From the NCBI GenBank assembly GCA_021204905.1, contig JAJPYN010000010.1, positions 47,560 through 111,559 of the forward strand: a stretch of 64,000 bases of DNA, written 5' to 3'. Position 1 is the first letter of the stretch. Each line of letters begins with the position of its first letter. Under the pieces are notes generated by a model, which worked only from the letters and a program-made list of their open reading frames with translations, ran no database searches and was not told where the DNA came from. Position numbers and translations under genes: made by a program. Below, in pieces: positions 52,507 through 62,810 of the stretch. The DNA comes from Prevotella sp. (lineage in GTDB: Bacteria > Bacteroidota > Bacteroidia > Bacteroidales > Bacteroidaceae).

Positions 52507-53906
52507 ATCTTGTTCTTTGTGATTTGCGCGGTAAACGTAGCTTCCATCGCCACCTTGTCGCCTACGAAGCACCACCCTTTCATCGTGGCAATTCCGTGGC
52601 GGATGGGCGTCAACATCTCCACACGGAACAGCAGCGTGTCGCCCGGCACCACTTTCTGACGGAACTTCACGTCGTTGATGGCGAGGAAATATGTGGAGTA
52701 GAGCTGCGGGTCTTTCAGCGTGTTGAGCGTCAGCAGCCCGCCGCACTGTGCCAGCGCCTCCACCTGCAGCACGCCCGGCATAACGGGCTCGTCGGGGAAA
52801 TGTCCCTGGAAAAACGCTTCGTTGGCGGTAACGTTTTTCAGTCCCACGATGAAGTTTGCGCCGAGAGAGATCACCTTGTCGACGAGAGCCATCGGGTAGC
52901 GGTGGGGCAGCAGTTCGCGGATACGTTTCGTGTCCATCACGGGTGCCGCGTTGGGGTCGTAGTCGGGCGACTGGATGTCGTATTTCTTTATCTCCTTGCG
53001 CATCAGCCGCGCGAATTTCGTGTTTACCGAATGCCCCGGACGAGTGGCGATGATACGCCCTTTCAGCGGACGGCCGATGAGCGCGATGTCGCCGATGATG
53101 TCGAGCAGTTTGTGGCGCGTGCACTCGTTCTCCCACATCAGCGGACGGTGCTGGATATATCCGATTTTCGTGGCGTCCATACGCGGCACGCCCATGAAGT
53201 CGGCCAATTTGTCGAGCTTGTCTTGCTCCACCTGCCGCTCGTAGATGACGATTGCGTTGTCGAGGTCGCCGCCCTTGATGAGGTTTTGTTCGAGCAAAGG
53301 CACGATGTCGCGCACAAAGACGAATGTGCGGGAGGGGGCGATCTCCGCGGCGTAGTCCTCGATATTGTCGAGCGTGGCGAACTGCGAGTTGATAAATTTC
53401 GACTCAAACGAGCACATAGCCGTGATGCTCAGTTGTTCGTCGGGCAGGATGGTGATGGTGCTGCCCGTCTCCTCGTCGCGCAGTTCGATTTTCCGGTGGA
53501 TGACGTAGTAGTTTTTCGGCGCGTTCTGCTCCTCAAGCCCCACCTTGTTTATTTTCTCCACATAGGGCTGCGCCGAGCCGTCGAGGATGGGGAACTCCGG
53601 TCCGTTCACCTCCATCCGGCAGTTGTCAACGCCGAGCGCATAGAGGGCCGACAGGGCATGCTCCACAGTGGACACCTTCGCGTCGCCCTTGCCGAGGACC
53701 GTGCCGCGCGTGCTCTCCACCACCCGCTCCGCCACAGCGTCGATCACGGGCTCGCCTTCGAGGTCGATTCGTTGAATTTTATATCCGTAATTTTCGGGCG
53801 CGGGGTTGAAAGTTACGGTCAGGTTGAGACCCGTATGAAGCCCCTTGCCGTGCAGCGAGAAGCTGCCTTTGAGTGTTGTCTGTTTATTGTCGTTTTTATT
53901 CGCCAT
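52503..53906 (-). CDS. lpxC/fabZ: LpxC-FabZ fusion protein
   Basis: A 467-residue bifunctional protein. Residues 1 to about 305 are the zinc deacetylase LpxC (SLHGKGLHTG, zinc-site STVEHALSALY, the His/Asp in HKLLDIIGDIALIG), the committed step of lipid A synthesis. Residues about 325-467 are 3-hydroxyacyl-ACP dehydratase FabZ (HRYPMALVDKV with catalytic His, FFQGHFPDEPVMPGVLQVEALAQ with catalytic Glu). The fusion is a hallmark of Bacteroidota and couples lipid A and fatty acid synthesis. Confidence 0.97.
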   Translation of the reverse strand: MANKNDNKQTTLKGSFSLHGKGLHTGLNLTVTFNPAPENYGYKIQRIDLEGEPVIDAVAERVVESTRGTVLGKGDAKVSTVEHALSALYALGVDNCRMEVNGPEFPILDGSAQPYVEKINKVGLEEQNAPKNYYVIHRKIELRDEETGSTITILPDEQLSITAMCSFESKFINSQFATLDNIEDYAAEIAPSRTFVFVRDIVPLLEQNLIKGGDLDNAIVIYERQVEQDKLDKLADFMGVPRMDATKIGYIQHRPLMWENECTRHKLLDIIGDIALIGRPLKGRIIATRPGHSVNTKFARLMRKEIKKYDIQSPDYDPNAAPVMDTKRIRELLPHRYPMALVDKVISLGANFIVGLKNVTANEAFFQGHFPDEPVMPGVLQVEALAQCGGLLTLNTLKDPQLYSTYFLAINDVKFRQKVVPGDTLLFRVEMLTPIRHGIATMKGWCFVGDKVAMEATFTAQITKNKI

Positions 53907-53911
53907 TCGAT

Positions 53912-54952
53912 TTAAGGTTTAATTTTCTTTTCAAGCTCCGCCACTTGCCGCTCCAGCTCCGCCACCTGCTTGTTAAGCTCGGGCAAACGGCGCATCAGCG
54001 CCAGCATTTTGAAATACGCAAATTGCGGCTGCGGAGGTATTCCTATTAATTCTTTGTTGCTGCCCACACTGCTGTGCACGCCTGTCTTGGCGCCGAACGT
54101 AACCCGGTCGCCTACGGTGATGTGCCCCGCTATGCCCACCTGTCCGGCGCACACGCAGCGCTCGCCCACCTTCGTTGAGCCCGCCACGCCCACCTGCGCC
54201 GACATGACGGTGTGGCGCCCGATGTCGGTGTTGTGCGCAATCTGCACGAGGTTGTCCAGCTTCACGCCCTTGCGGACATACGTCGAACCCATTGTGGAGC
54301 GGTCGATGCACGTGTTCGCGCCCACTTCCACATCGTCCTCAATCGTAACGATGCCTATCTGCGGAATTTTCTCGTAACCCTCCGCCGTCGGCTGAAAACC
54401 GAAACCGTCAGCGCCTATTACACTTCCGGCGTGAAGGATGACGCGGTTGCCGATGATGCAGTCGTGGTAAATCACAGCGTTGGGGTAAACCGTGCAGCCG
54501 TCGCCCAAGCGGACGTTGTCGCCGATGTAAGCCAGCGGATAAATCTGGCAGCCTTTGCCGATGACCGCGCCGTCGCCGATGTACGCCATCGCCCCGACAT
54601 AGCTCTCTTCGCCGATGTTTGCTGTCGATGCGATGTGCGCCGCGGGGTCGATGCCCGTTTTCTTCGCCTGCAAACTCTCGTAGAGCTGCATCAGGCGCGC
54701 CACCGCCTCGCGAGCGTTTTTCACGCGGATGATTGTTGCGCTGACAGGCTTGGTCAGTTCGATGCCGTCGCTGACGAGCACCACCGACGCGGCTGTTTCG
54801 TAAAGGAAATGCGCGAATTTGCCGTCGTACAAAAACGAGAGCGCGCCCTTTGTGCCTTCTTCGATTTTGGCGAACGTGCTCACCGCGGCATTCTCGTCGC
54901 CCTCGATGCGGCCGCCAACAAATTCGGCTATGTTTTTTGCGGTAAATTCCAT
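53912..54952 (-). CDS. lpxD: UDP-3-O-(3-hydroxyacyl)glucosamine N-acyltransferase
   Basis: A 346-residue acyltransferase, third step of lipid A synthesis. An N-terminal uridine-binding domain (1 to about 100) is followed by hexapeptide repeats, with the catalytic His in [12 protein letters not shown], and a C-terminal coiled helix ([21 protein letters not shown]). ATG 54952 gives the family N-terminus and lies 30 bp downstream of an exact promoter match. First gene of lpxD-lpxC/fabZ-lpxA-miaA-PBP1A. Confidence 0.96.
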   Translation of the reverse strand: MEFTAKNIAEFVGGRIEGDENAAVSTFAKIEEGTKGALSFLYDGKFAHFLYETAASVVLVSDGIELTKPVSATIIRVKNAREAVARLMQLYESLQAKKTGIDPAAHIASTANIGEESYVGAMAYIGDGAVIGKGCQIYPLAYIGDNVRLGDGCTVYPNAVIYHDCIIGNRVILHAGSVIGADGFGFQPTAEGYEKIPQIGIVTIEDDVEVGANTCIDRSTMGSTYVRKGVKLDNLVQIAHNTDIGRHTVMSAQVGVAGSTKVGERCVCAGQVGIAGHITVGDRVTFGAKTGVHSSVGSNKELIGIPPQPQFAYFKMLALMRRLPELNKQVAELERQVAELEKKIKP

Positions 54953-54981
54953 CAGTTTGCGCGTTTGTGTAAAGCGTTCTG

Positions 54982-55013
54982 CAAAGGTAGCGAAAAGGGG
55001 CGGAACAAGCAAA
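54982..55013 (-). promoter_or_regulatory. promoter of the lpxD operon
   Basis: Minus strand TTTG (55010-55013), 20 bp, TACCTTTG (54982-54989): an exact Bacteroidales consensus match just upstream of lpxD. Confidence 0.65.
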
Positions 55014-55169
55014 TAAAACAGCCGTTTTCACACTTGGGGCAATTGACAACTATGGCCCTTCCGCAGCGGCTTTAAACCAAGCGCAGCCTTACGTGTCGGG
55101 TGCGTTTCAACGGCCTTTTTGCAAACTTAATTGTTGCTTTAATGCAAGCTTGATTGTTGCCTTTTTAAC

Positions 55170-55982
55170 TTAAAGGAAGCGCGCCATTTCGCGTTGCAGT
55201 TTTGAGGCTTCTTCCGCCGCGCGCGAGGCGAAATCGTTGTCTTGGCTTGCGAAAATGATGCTCCGGCTGGCGTTCACGATGAGGCCGCCCTCGCCGTTCA
55301 GCCCGTATTTACACACCTCTTCGAGGCTGCCCCCTTGCGCGCCGATGCCCGGCACGAGGAGGAAATGGTGCGGTGCGATGCGCCTGACGTCGCGGATTAA
55401 TTCGCCCCTTGTTGCGCCGACAACGTACATCATATTTTCGTCGTTACCCCACGCCGAACTGCGTTTTATTACTTGCTCGAACAGACGTTCGCCCTCGCGC
55501 GAAACAGTCATCTGGAAGTCGTGCGACCCCTTGTTGCTCGTCAGTGCGAGGAGAATGACCCAACGGCCGGGGTATTCGAGGAAGGGAGCAACGGAATCTT
55601 CACCCATGTAGGGCGCGACGGTCAGCGCGTCAACGTCGTATTCTTCGAAGAATGTCCGCGCGTAGAGACGGCTCGTGTTGCCGATGTCGCCGCGTTTCGC
55701 GTCGGCAATAATGAACTGCTCCGGGTGCTTCTCCCGCAGATATTTGACTGTTTTCTCGAATGCCGCGATGCCTTTTACGCCCTGCGCCTCGTAGAACGCG
55801 AGGTTCGGCTTGTAGGCTATTGCAAACTCGTTTGTCGCCTCGATGACGGCGCGGTTAAACTCGAATATCGGGTCGTCGCAGTCGAGCAGCCGGCGCGGGA
55901 TTTTCTTTATGTCCGTGTCGAGCCCCACGCACAGGAAGGACTTTTTGCGGAGTATTCGCGATGTTAATTCTTGCTTGTCCAT
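55170..55982 (-). CDS. pyrF: orotidine 5'-phosphate decarboxylase
   Basis: A 270-residue enzyme making UMP from OMP, of the longer type 2 PyrF subfamily. LCVGLDTD at the N-terminus, the catalytic [11 protein letters not shown] and the phosphate-binding [10 protein letters not shown] are present. It is the last gene of the phoH operon, 13 bases after the 46-residue small gene. Confidence 0.95.
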   Translation of the reverse strand: MDKQELTSRILRKKSFLCVGLDTDIKKIPRRLLDCDDPIFEFNRAVIEATNEFAIAYKPNLAFYEAQGVKGIAAFEKTVKYLREKHPEQFIIADAKRGDIGNTSRLYARTFFEEYDVDALTVAPYMGEDSVAPFLEYPGRWVILLALTSNKGSHDFQMTVSREGERLFEQVIKRSSAWGNDENMMYVVGATRGELIRDVRRIAPHHFLLVPGIGAQGGSLEEVCKYGLNGEGGLIVNASRSIIFASQDNDFASRAAEEASKLQREMARFL

Positions 55983-55995
55983 TGCAGGTATAATT

Positions 55996-56136
55996 TTATT
56001 TCGGCATCTCCGTTGTGTCCTCTTTGCGGCGGGCGTCGGGGATGCGTTTGTTGTCGAGCATGAGGTTGATAAATTCCTCCGAGTTGACGGTTTTATTGTC
56101 GTTCTCGTCGTGCTTGCGGGTGTAATGCAGTGCCAT
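55996..56136 (-). CDS. 46-residue small protein between prfA and pyrF
   Basis: A short ORF (ATG 56136, stop 55996) starting [20 protein letters not shown], rich in charged residues, with no membrane segment or cysteine. It sits 11 bases after prfA and 13 before pyrF, so it is spaced as a normal cistron. I do not recognise the family. The regular spacing and clean reading frame are the main support. Confidence 0.55.
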   Translation of the reverse strand: MALHYTRKHDENDNKTVNSEEFINLMLDNKRIPDARRKEDTTEMPK

Positions 56137-56147
56137 AAGCTATTGGT

Positions 56148-57260
56148 TTACAGCGAGTTAGACTTCATTTTCTCGGCGTTCTCCGCCACGGTGAGGGCGT
56201 CTATCATCGCCTGGATGTCGCCGGCGAGGAAGCCTTGCAGGTCGTGCGTGGTATAGCCGATGCGGTGGTCGGTTACGCGCCCTTGCGGGAAATTATACGT
56301 GCGTATCTTCGCCGAGCGGTCGCCGGTGGAGACGAGAGTCTTGCGTCTGTTGGCTATGTCGTCGACGTATTTCTGATGTTCGCGGTCGTAGATGTAGGTT
56401 CTCAGGCGTGCGAGGGCGCGCTCTTTGTTCTTCGGCTGGTCGCGCGTCTCGGTGCATTCGATGAGTATCTCCTCCGTCTCGCCCGTGTTCGGGTTCTTCC
56501 ACATATACCGCGCGCGCACGCCCGATTCCACTTTATTGACGTTCTGTCCTCCCGCGCCGCTGCTCCGGAACGTGTCCCATTTTATCTCGCCTTCGTTGAT
56601 TTTCACCTCGAACGGGTCTGCTTCGGGCAGTACCGCCACCGTCGCCGCCGAGGTCTGCATCCTGCCGTTCGACTCCGTGACGGGCACGCGCTGCACGCGG
56701 TGTACGCCCGACTCATATTTCAGCACGCCGTAGACCCCGTCGCCGTTGACGGAGAAGTCAATCTCTTTGAAGCCGCCCACCGCGCCGGGACTCTCGTCGC
56801 TCACCGCCAACGTCCATCCTTTCGCCTCGCAGAACCGCTTGTACATCAGGAACAGGTCGCCTGCGAACAGGCACGCCTCGTCGCCGCCCGTCCCCGCGCG
56901 GATCTCCATCTGCACGTTCTTCGCGTCCTCCGGGTCTTTCGGCACGAGCGCAATCTTTATCGCTTCCTCTATCTTCGGCTGCTTTTCCTCGTTTGTTTGC
57001 AGCTCCTCACGCGCCATCTCGCGGATGTCGGTGTCCTGCTCGTTGATGATCAGGTCTTTCGCTTCGGCGATGGAGTTGAGGCAGGCGATGTATTCCTTCC
57101 TGAGCGCCATTATGTCCTCGAGGTCTTTATATTCTTTCGTGAGCTTCACGTAGCGCGGTTGGTCGGCGATGACGGCAGGGTCCGTGATGAGCGTCGCCAC
57201 TTCCTCGTACCTCGCCACCAGCCCCTCCAGCTTCTGCAATATCGTGTTGTTTCCTGCCAT
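56148..57260 (-). CDS. prfA: peptide chain release factor 1
   Basis: A 370-residue class I release factor that terminates translation at UAA and UAG. The catalytic GGQ is in SSGAGGQNVNKVES (about residue 237), domain 2 has the tripeptide anticodon region, and the PCRF domain is N-terminal. Its neighbours are purM/mrr and pyrF, the standard Bacteroidales context apart from mrr. Confidence 0.97.
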   Translation of the reverse strand: MAGNNTILQKLEGLVARYEEVATLITDPAVIADQPRYVKLTKEYKDLEDIMALRKEYIACLNSIAEAKDLIINEQDTDIREMAREELQTNEEKQPKIEEAIKIALVPKDPEDAKNVQMEIRAGTGGDEACLFAGDLFLMYKRFCEAKGWTLAVSDESPGAVGGFKEIDFSVNGDGVYGVLKYESGVHRVQRVPVTESNGRMQTSAATVAVLPEADPFEVKINEGEIKWDTFRSSGAGGQNVNKVESGVRARYMWKNPNTGETEEILIECTETRDQPKNKERALARLRTYIYDREHQKYVDDIANRRKTLVSTGDRSAKIRTYNFPQGRVTDHRIGYTTHDLQGFLAGDIQAMIDALTVAENAEKMKSNSL

Positions 57261-57281
57261 TTATAAAAATGTTATGCCGCG

Positions 57282-58088
57282 TTATTCCTCGAAATAATCG
57301 GAGTCTATCCTTTTCACTTCGTAAACCTGCTTAACGCTCACACCCACATTATATTCAATCATGTAGCGGGCCAGTTCTTCGCCGTCGATAAGGATAATCT
57401 TATGGTTTGTCTTCCCCACATAGTCACGAGCTTCCTTGCTATATGAGCTTGTAGTTATAAAAACGCCTTTGTCCGCTTTCTTCTCGTCGAGGGCTCCCGA
57501 AAATTGCTGTATTTGCGGCTTGCCCACATTGCCCTTGGTGAACCTCTTGGCTTGAATATAAATCTTATCCAAACCTAATTTATCTTCCGAAATAATGCCG
57601 TCAATCCCGTCATCGTGGCTGTATCGCGTTACCTCTGCAGCACCTTTCGATGAACCTCCATATCCCATTTTTACCAACAAGTTTAGCACAAGATTCTCGA
57701 AAAACTTAGGTGATTGCCCTAAAACTTTTTTCAACAATTCGGTTGCCAAGTCCTTATTGATTGTATCAAAAGCAGCTTCAATCTGGTCAATAGGTTGCGA
57801 TTCTTTCTTACCCGTCGGCTCGTTGAAAATAGGAAAACTTTCCATAGTGTCTTCATTTTTCGCCAAGTAATAGCGATAGGCTTTGCTGCCGTCCTTTACC
57901 CTTTTCACACGAGCGTCCCCTTGGCGGATAAAGTCGCCGAGCCGTGATTGGACGGTGTCTACGGGCGTTTTGCCACTGAATTCGAAATAATTCTTTTCAA
58001 CAATACGTTGATACACTTCCGTTGCCGTACCGCTGTCAATGTCTTCAAGGCTTTTGAGCAATGCCTCTTTTAATGTTTTGTACGCCAT
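57282..58088 (-). CDS. mrr: Mrr-type (type IV) restriction endonuclease
   Basis: A 268-residue protein with an N-terminal winged-helix HARE-HTH domain (about 1-75) and a C-terminal Mrr catalytic domain (about 125-255). PD-(D/E)xK residues are visible: Glu131 in FFENLV, Asp163 in DDGIDGII and Gln179-Ala-Lys181 in YIQAKRF. Such enzymes cut modified (usually methylated) foreign DNA and need no cognate methylase. It is AT-rich beside GC-rich housekeeping genes and inserted between purM and prfA (23- and 21-base gaps), suggesting acquisition by transfer yet co-transcription with the operon. Confidence 0.88.
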   Translation of the reverse strand: MAYKTLKEALLKSLEDIDSGTATEVYQRIVEKNYFEFSGKTPVDTVQSRLGDFIRQGDARVKRVKDGSKAYRYYLAKNEDTMESFPIFNEPTGKKESQPIDQIEAAFDTINKDLATELLKKVLGQSPKFFENLVLNLLVKMGYGGSSKGAAEVTRYSHDDGIDGIISEDKLGLDKIYIQAKRFTKGNVGKPQIQQFSGALDEKKADKGVFITTSSYSKEARDYVGKTNHKIILIDGEELARYMIEYNVGVSVKQVYEVKRIDSDYFEE

Positions 58089-58111
58089 AAAATATCTGGT
58101 TTTGTTATTAG

Positions 58112-59278
58112 TTAGTAGGTGTATTCTCCCGTCTCGCTGCGGATGATGAGTTCTTTCTTGTCGGACGGCTCGATGTGTCCGATGATTTGTGCGTCGATGC
58201 CGAACGATTTACTGATGTCGATTGCTTGTGCGGCGTGCTCCTGAGGGAGGTAAATCTCCATGCGGTGCCCCATATTGAACACCTTGTACATCTCCCGCCA
58301 GTCGGTGCCGCTCTGCTCCTTGATGGTGCGGAACAGCGGCGGGACGGGGAACAAATTGTCTTTTACTATGCGGCAATCGTCGCCTGTGAAATGGAGTACT
58401 TTCGTCTGCGCGCCTCCCGTGCAGTGAACCATGCCGTGTATCTTCGGGCGCATCTCTTCGAGCATCTGCCTGATGACGGGCGCGTAGGTGCGTGTGGGGG
58501 ACAGCACGAGCTTGCCCGCTGTCAGTCCCGTACCTTCTATAATGTCGGTCAGTTTTAAGCCGCCGCTGTAAACTAACTCCTCCGGCACGGCCTTATCATA
58601 GCTTTCGGGGTAAGCCGAAGCCAGATATTTGGCAAACACGTCGTGGCGTGCGGAGGTCAGTCCGTTGCTGCCCATCCCGCCGTTGTACGCCTTTTCGTAG
58701 GTCGCCTGCCCGAACGATGCCAAGCCGACTATCACGTCGCCGGGGCGGATATTGGCGTTGTCGACGACATCGGCACGCCGCATACGGCACGTTACAGTAC
58801 TGTCTACAATAATCGTTCTGACCAAATCACCCACGTCCGCCGTCTCTCCGCCCGTGCCGTAGACGCCCACGCCCATCTGCCGCAGCTCGGCAAGCAGCTC
58901 GTCCGTGCCGCCGATGATAGCGGAAATCACCTCGCCGGGGATGAGCATTTTGTTGCGTCCGATAGTGCTCGATACGAGGATATTGTCTGTCGCGCCTACG
59001 CAGAGCAGGTCGTCGATGTTCATTATCAGCGCGTCTTGTGCGATGCCTTTCCAGACGGAGAGGTCGCCCGTCTCGCGCCAATAGACGTATGCGAGCGACG
59101 ATTTCGTGCCCGCTCCGTCGGCGTGCATTATGTTGCAGTAGTCCTTGTCGCCGCCGAGGATGTCCGGAATTATCTTGCAGAAGGCGCGGGGAAAGATGCC
59201 TTTGTCGATGTTCTTGATGGCGGAGTGCACGTCTTCCTTTGCCGCACTCACGCCGCGAGCCGTATATTTGTCAATCAT
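58112..59278 (-). CDS. purM: phosphoribosylformylglycinamidine cyclo-ligase (AIR synthetase)
   Basis: A 388-residue ATP-dependent purine enzyme forming aminoimidazole ribotide. It shows HADGAGTKSSLAYVY, GGTDELLAELRQMGVGVYGTGGETADVGD (nucleotide site) and GLASFGQATYEKAYNGGMGSNGLTSAR. It is the longer variant usual in Bacteroidota. 12 bases after aroE. Confidence 0.94.
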   Translation of the reverse strand: MIDKYTARGVSAAKEDVHSAIKNIDKGIFPRAFCKIIPDILGGDKDYCNIMHADGAGTKSSLAYVYWRETGDLSVWKGIAQDALIMNIDDLLCVGATDNILVSSTIGRNKMLIPGEVISAIIGGTDELLAELRQMGVGVYGTGGETADVGDLVRTIIVDSTVTCRMRRADVVDNANIRPGDVIVGLASFGQATYEKAYNGGMGSNGLTSARHDVFAKYLASAYPESYDKAVPEELVYSGGLKLTDIIEGTGLTAGKLVLSPTRTYAPVIRQMLEEMRPKIHGMVHCTGGAQTKVLHFTGDDCRIVKDNLFPVPPLFRTIKEQSGTDWREMYKVFNMGHRMEIYLPQEHAAQAIDISKSFGIDAQIIGHIEPSDKKELIIRSETGEYTY

Positions 59279-59290
59279 TTCTAACGTTTT

Positions 59291-60034
59291 TCATTTCTCG
59301 TGCCAAAATTCCCAACTCGCGAACGCCTGAAGCAGCAGCATCTCGAGTCCGTTTTTCGTTATCGCGCCCTGCTGTCTGCCCCGTGCGAGGAAAGCCGTCT
59401 CGTCGGGATTGTATATCAGGTCGTAGAGCAGAGAGCGGGTGTCGAGCGCCTCGTAGGGCAGGGCGGGGTAGTCGTCGATTTTGGGAAACATCCCCACCGG
59501 CGTGCAGTTGACTATCACCTTATAATCTTTCACCACGTCGGGCGTAACTTCCTCGTAGGTCATAGCTCCCGTTTTCTTCGTCCGGCTGACGAACATCGTC
59601 TCTATTCCGAGCGATTTCAGTCCGTACTCCACCGCCTTCGACGCGCCTCCCGTGCCGAGAATCAGCGCTTTCTTGTGGTAGCGTTCTATCAGCGGACGGA
59701 TACTCTCCACGAAGCCTACCACGTCGGAGTTGAAGCCTTTCAGACGGATTTTCGTGCCGTTGCGCGTGATTTTTATCACGTTGACCGCCCCGATTGCCTT
59801 CGCCTCTTTCGTGATTTCGTTGAGGTAGGGGATGACTTGCTGCTTGTAGGGGATGGTTACGTTCAGCCCCACCAGTTCGGGATTGCTGAGCACCACCGCC
59901 TTTATCTCTTTTATGTCGGGTATCTCGAAATTGATGTATTCCGCGTCCGTACCCTCGCTCTTGAACTTTGTGTTGAAGTAATCCTTCGACATCGAGTGCC
60001 CCAGCGGGTAGCCTATTAGTCCGTATTTTTCCAT
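59291..60034 (-). CDS. aroE: shikimate dehydrogenase
   Basis: A 247-residue NADPH-dependent enzyme of aromatic amino acid synthesis. YGLIGYPLGHSMSK (shikimate binding), NVTIPYKQQVIPYL with the catalytic Lys, and the NADP loop LGTGGASKAVEYGL are visible. Slightly shorter than E. coli AroE. Located between ubiE/menG and purM. Confidence 0.94.
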   Translation of the reverse strand: MEKYGLIGYPLGHSMSKDYFNTKFKSEGTDAEYINFEIPDIKEIKAVVLSNPELVGLNVTIPYKQQVIPYLNEITKEAKAIGAVNVIKITRNGTKIRLKGFNSDVVGFVESIRPLIERYHKKALILGTGGASKAVEYGLKSLGIETMFVSRTKKTGAMTYEEVTPDVVKDYKVIVNCTPVGMFPKIDDYPALPYEALDTRSLLYDLIYNPDETAFLARGRQQGAITKNGLEMLLLQAFASWEFWHEK

Positions 60035-60116
60035 AACTTGATTTTTATCGACCTTTTAACTTCACTCGGCATAGCTCAAATAAATTTTGGCTCTGCTCTC
60101 GTTTGCAAAAACGTTG

Positions 60117-60854
60117 TTATTTTATAGCAATATATCGTGTACAAATCCCGAATGTCATTCGTCTGAACTCCGCCCTTTCAAATCCCGCTTTCCGCAGCGC
60201 CCGCACCATCTCTTCGCCTTGCGGGAACGCCTCTATCGTCTTGTCGAGGTACTCATACGCCCCTTTGTCGCCCGATACGAGCCGCCCCCAGAGAGGTATC
60301 AGCTGCCGGGAATAGAACGTAAAAAGCTGCTTCATCGGGAAGCGTACGGGCATCGTATCCTCCACACACGCGAAGATGCCGCCCTTTCTCAATACTCGGC
60401 AAATCTCCGCCAGTCCCTTGTCGAGGTCTTGGAAGTTGCGTATGCCGAACGCCGAGATGACAGCGTCGAAGCTGCCGTCGGGGTAGGAGAGCGCCAGGCA
60501 GTCCTCGCGTGCGAAGCTGATTATGCCGTCCAGCCCCGCCGCCGACACTTTCTTGCGCCCCACAGCCATCATTCCCTCCGACAGATCCGCCCCGACGACG
60601 CTCTCCGGCTGCAACATCCGTGCGGCAAGGATAGCGAGGTCGGCGGTGCCCGTGGCTATGTCGAGCAGTTTTTTAGGGTGCTGTTCTTTTAGCGGCAGCA
60701 ACGCTTTCCGCCGCCAACTGCTATCGATGTGCCACGACATATAGCGGTTCAGACGGTCGTAGGTGGGCGCGATACTGTCGAACATCCGCGTAACAGCCTC
60801 GCTCTTCGCCCCCGTCGCGCCGTACGGTTTTATGTCTTCTTGAGCGTAGGACAT
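60117..60854 (-). CDS. ubiE: demethylmenaquinone methyltransferase
   Basis: A 245-residue class I SAM methyltransferase performing the last step of menaquinone synthesis. The SAM motif LLDIATGTADLAILAARML (about 61-79), FDSIAPTYDRLNRYMSWHID and GIRNFQDLDKGLAEICRVLRKGG are the UbiE signatures. Its start overlaps the purC stop by one base. Confidence 0.95.
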   Translation of the reverse strand: MSYAQEDIKPYGATGAKSEAVTRMFDSIAPTYDRLNRYMSWHIDSSWRRKALLPLKEQHPKKLLDIATGTADLAILAARMLQPESVVGADLSEGMMAVGRKKVSAAGLDGIISFAREDCLALSYPDGSFDAVISAFGIRNFQDLDKGLAEICRVLRKGGIFACVEDTMPVRFPMKQLFTFYSRQLIPLWGRLVSGDKGAYEYLDKTIEAFPQGEEMVRALRKAGFERAEFRRMTFGICTRYIAIK

Positions 60855-61810
60855 TATTTTTTCTTCAGCCCGGCGAGATATTCTCTGACGTTAGTCTCAA
60901 TCCTTTGCGCGAGGTCCTCGCTGCTGTCAGCCTTCTGGAAACGGTCGCCGACGATGTGCTCGTACAGCTCGATGTAGCGCTCCGACACGCTCTCGATGTA
61001 CTCCTCCGTAAATTCCGGCATGGTCTGTCCCGGCTCGTTCATGAAGTTCCGGCTGATGAGCCACTGCCGGACAAACTCTTTCGAGAGCTGTTTCTGCGGC
61101 TGTCCCGCCTCGAAACGTTCCTTGTAGCCGTTTGAGTAGAAATATCTGCTCGAGTCGGGGGTGTGGATCTCGTCGATGAGATATATTTTCCCGTCGCGCT
61201 TGCCGAACTCGTATTTCGTGTCGACGAGTATGAGTCCGTGCCTCGAAGCGACCTCCTGACCGCGGCGGAACAGACGGCGCGTGTATTGTTCTATCTGTTC
61301 GTAGTCCTCCTTCGAGCAGAGCCCTTGCGCGATAATCTCCTCTTTCGAGATGTTCATGTCGTGTCCCTCGTCCGCCTTTGTCGTGGGCGTGATGATCGGC
61401 TCGGCAAATTTCTGGTTCTCCCTCAGTCCGTCCGGCAGATGAATACCGCATATCTCGCGGCACCCGTCTTTATATTCTCTCCACGCCGAGCCCGTCAGGA
61501 TACCGCGTATAATCATTTCTATGCGGAACCCGTCGCACTTTAATCCGACGGTCGCCATCGGGTCAGGGGTGGCTAATTTCCAGTTGGGGCAGATGTCCGC
61601 TGTGGCATCGAGGAATTTTGCAGCTATCTGGTTGAGTACCTGTCCCTTATAGGGAATGCCCTCGGGGAGTATCACGTCGAATGCCGAAATGCGGTCGGTG
61701 GCGACCATGACGATAATGTCGTCGTCGATGGTGTATACGTCGCGGACTTTCCCGTGGTAGACACCGGTCTGTCCGTCAAAATGAAACTGTGTGTTTGTCA
61801 GTGCTTTCAT
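60854..61810 (-). CDS. purC: phosphoribosylaminoimidazole-succinocarboxamide synthase
   Basis: A 318-residue SAICAR synthetase of purine synthesis, in the long form used by Bacteroidota. [36 protein letters not shown] is the ATP-binding start, and LTGSAWREY and [30 protein letters not shown] the later family blocks. Overlaps phoH by 4 bases. Confidence 0.96.
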   Translation of the reverse strand: MKALTNTQFHFDGQTGVYHGKVRDVYTIDDDIIVMVATDRISAFDVILPEGIPYKGQVLNQIAAKFLDATADICPNWKLATPDPMATVGLKCDGFRIEMIIRGILTGSAWREYKDGCREICGIHLPDGLRENQKFAEPIITPTTKADEGHDMNISKEEIIAQGLCSKEDYEQIEQYTRRLFRRGQEVASRHGLILVDTKYEFGKRDGKIYLIDEIHTPDSSRYFYSNGYKERFEAGQPQKQLSKEFVRQWLISRNFMNEPGQTMPEFTEEYIESVSERYIELYEHIVGDRFQKADSSEDLAQRIETNVREYLAGLKKK

Positions 61811-62772
61811 ATCTTTTCGTTGTTTTGTTTCGTCTGTTCATTATCTTGTGCGGCGTAGGCTTCCACTATCTTCGTAACGAGCTTGTGGCGCACTATGTCG
61901 CGTTCGTCGAGCCGCACGACGGAGATGCCCTCTATGCCTTCGAGGATCCGGATAGCCTCTTTCAGCCCGCTCCGACGGTCGTTAGGCAGGTCGATTTGTG
62001 TCAAATCACCCGTGATAATCATCTTCGAATTGAGCCCCATACGTGTGAGGAACATCCGCAATTGTGCCGTTGTAGTGTTCTGCGCTTCGTCGAGGATGAC
62101 CGCCGCGTCGTTAAGTGTCCTGCCCCGCATAAAGGCAAGAGGCGCGATCTGGATGATGTTCTTGTCGGTCATATCCTGCAGTTTCGCCGCGGGCAACATA
62201 TCTTCCAGCGCATCGTAGAGCGGCTGCAGATAGGGGTCGATTTTCTCTTTCATGTCGCCCGGGAGAAATCCGAGCTTCTCGCCAGCTTCCACGGCGGGAC
62301 GCGAGAGGATAATTCTCTTCGCCCGTTTCTCCTTCAACGCTTTCACGGCGAGGGCGATACTGAGGTATGTCTTGCCCGTTCCCGCCGGACCGATGGCAAA
62401 CACCATGTCGCTCTTCTCGTAGCTGTCGACGAGCCGCTGCTGGTTCACCGACCGAGCTTTTATCGCCTTGCCCGACGTGTTGTAAACTATTGCGCCGGAC
62501 GAAATATCGCGCACGACGGGATGGTCGTGAATGATGTTAAGGATGTCCTCGTCGCTGATGGTGTTGTACTTTTCGATGTGGCGCTGCATCTTTTGTATGC
62601 TCTCCTCCGCCGCCGCCATATCTTCCTCGCCGCCGTAGAGCCGCACGACGTTGCCGCGAGCCGTGATACGGAGCTTCGGAAAGAGCGCCCGCATCATCTG
62701 CAAGTGGCTGTTGTTCACCCCGTAAAGCATCACGGGGTCGATCTCGTCAAGGATAATGTTTCTTTCAATCAA
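61807..62772 (-). CDS. phoH: PhoH-family ATPase
   Basis: A 321-residue cytoplasmic protein with a KH-like N-terminus and an ATPase domain. Walker A GPAGTGKT at 128-135, Walker B VILDEAQN, and the [10 protein letters not shown] segment. PhoH proteins are implicated in RNA metabolism and ribosome maturation alongside YbeY; exact activity is unsettled. First gene of the long phoH to pyrF operon. Confidence 0.94.
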   Translation of the reverse strand: MIERNIILDEIDPVMLYGVNNSHLQMMRALFPKLRITARGNVVRLYGGEEDMAAAEESIQKMQRHIEKYNTISDEDILNIIHDHPVVRDISSGAIVYNTSGKAIKARSVNQQRLVDSYEKSDMVFAIGPAGTGKTYLSIALAVKALKEKRAKRIILSRPAVEAGEKLGFLPGDMKEKIDPYLQPLYDALEDMLPAAKLQDMTDKNIIQIAPLAFMRGRTLNDAAVILDEAQNTTTAQLRMFLTRMGLNSKMIITGDLTQIDLPNDRRSGLKEAIRILEGIEGISVVRLDERDIVRHKLVTKIVEAYAAQDNEQTKQNNEKI

Positions 62773-62810
62773 AGGCTTTCTTTTTTGTTAAAACTCACAC
62801 TTTTAAGCCG

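Noticed and set aside
52507..53136. Long N-terminal extension of lpxA
   Set aside because: This stretch overlaps the lpxC coding region in another frame and has no LpxA similarity.
55060..55113. Possible fifth copy of the dispersed repeat
   Set aside because: Only the GTTGAAACGC...AAGGCTGCG part resembles R3; the diagnostic TTATCTTAGT end is missing.
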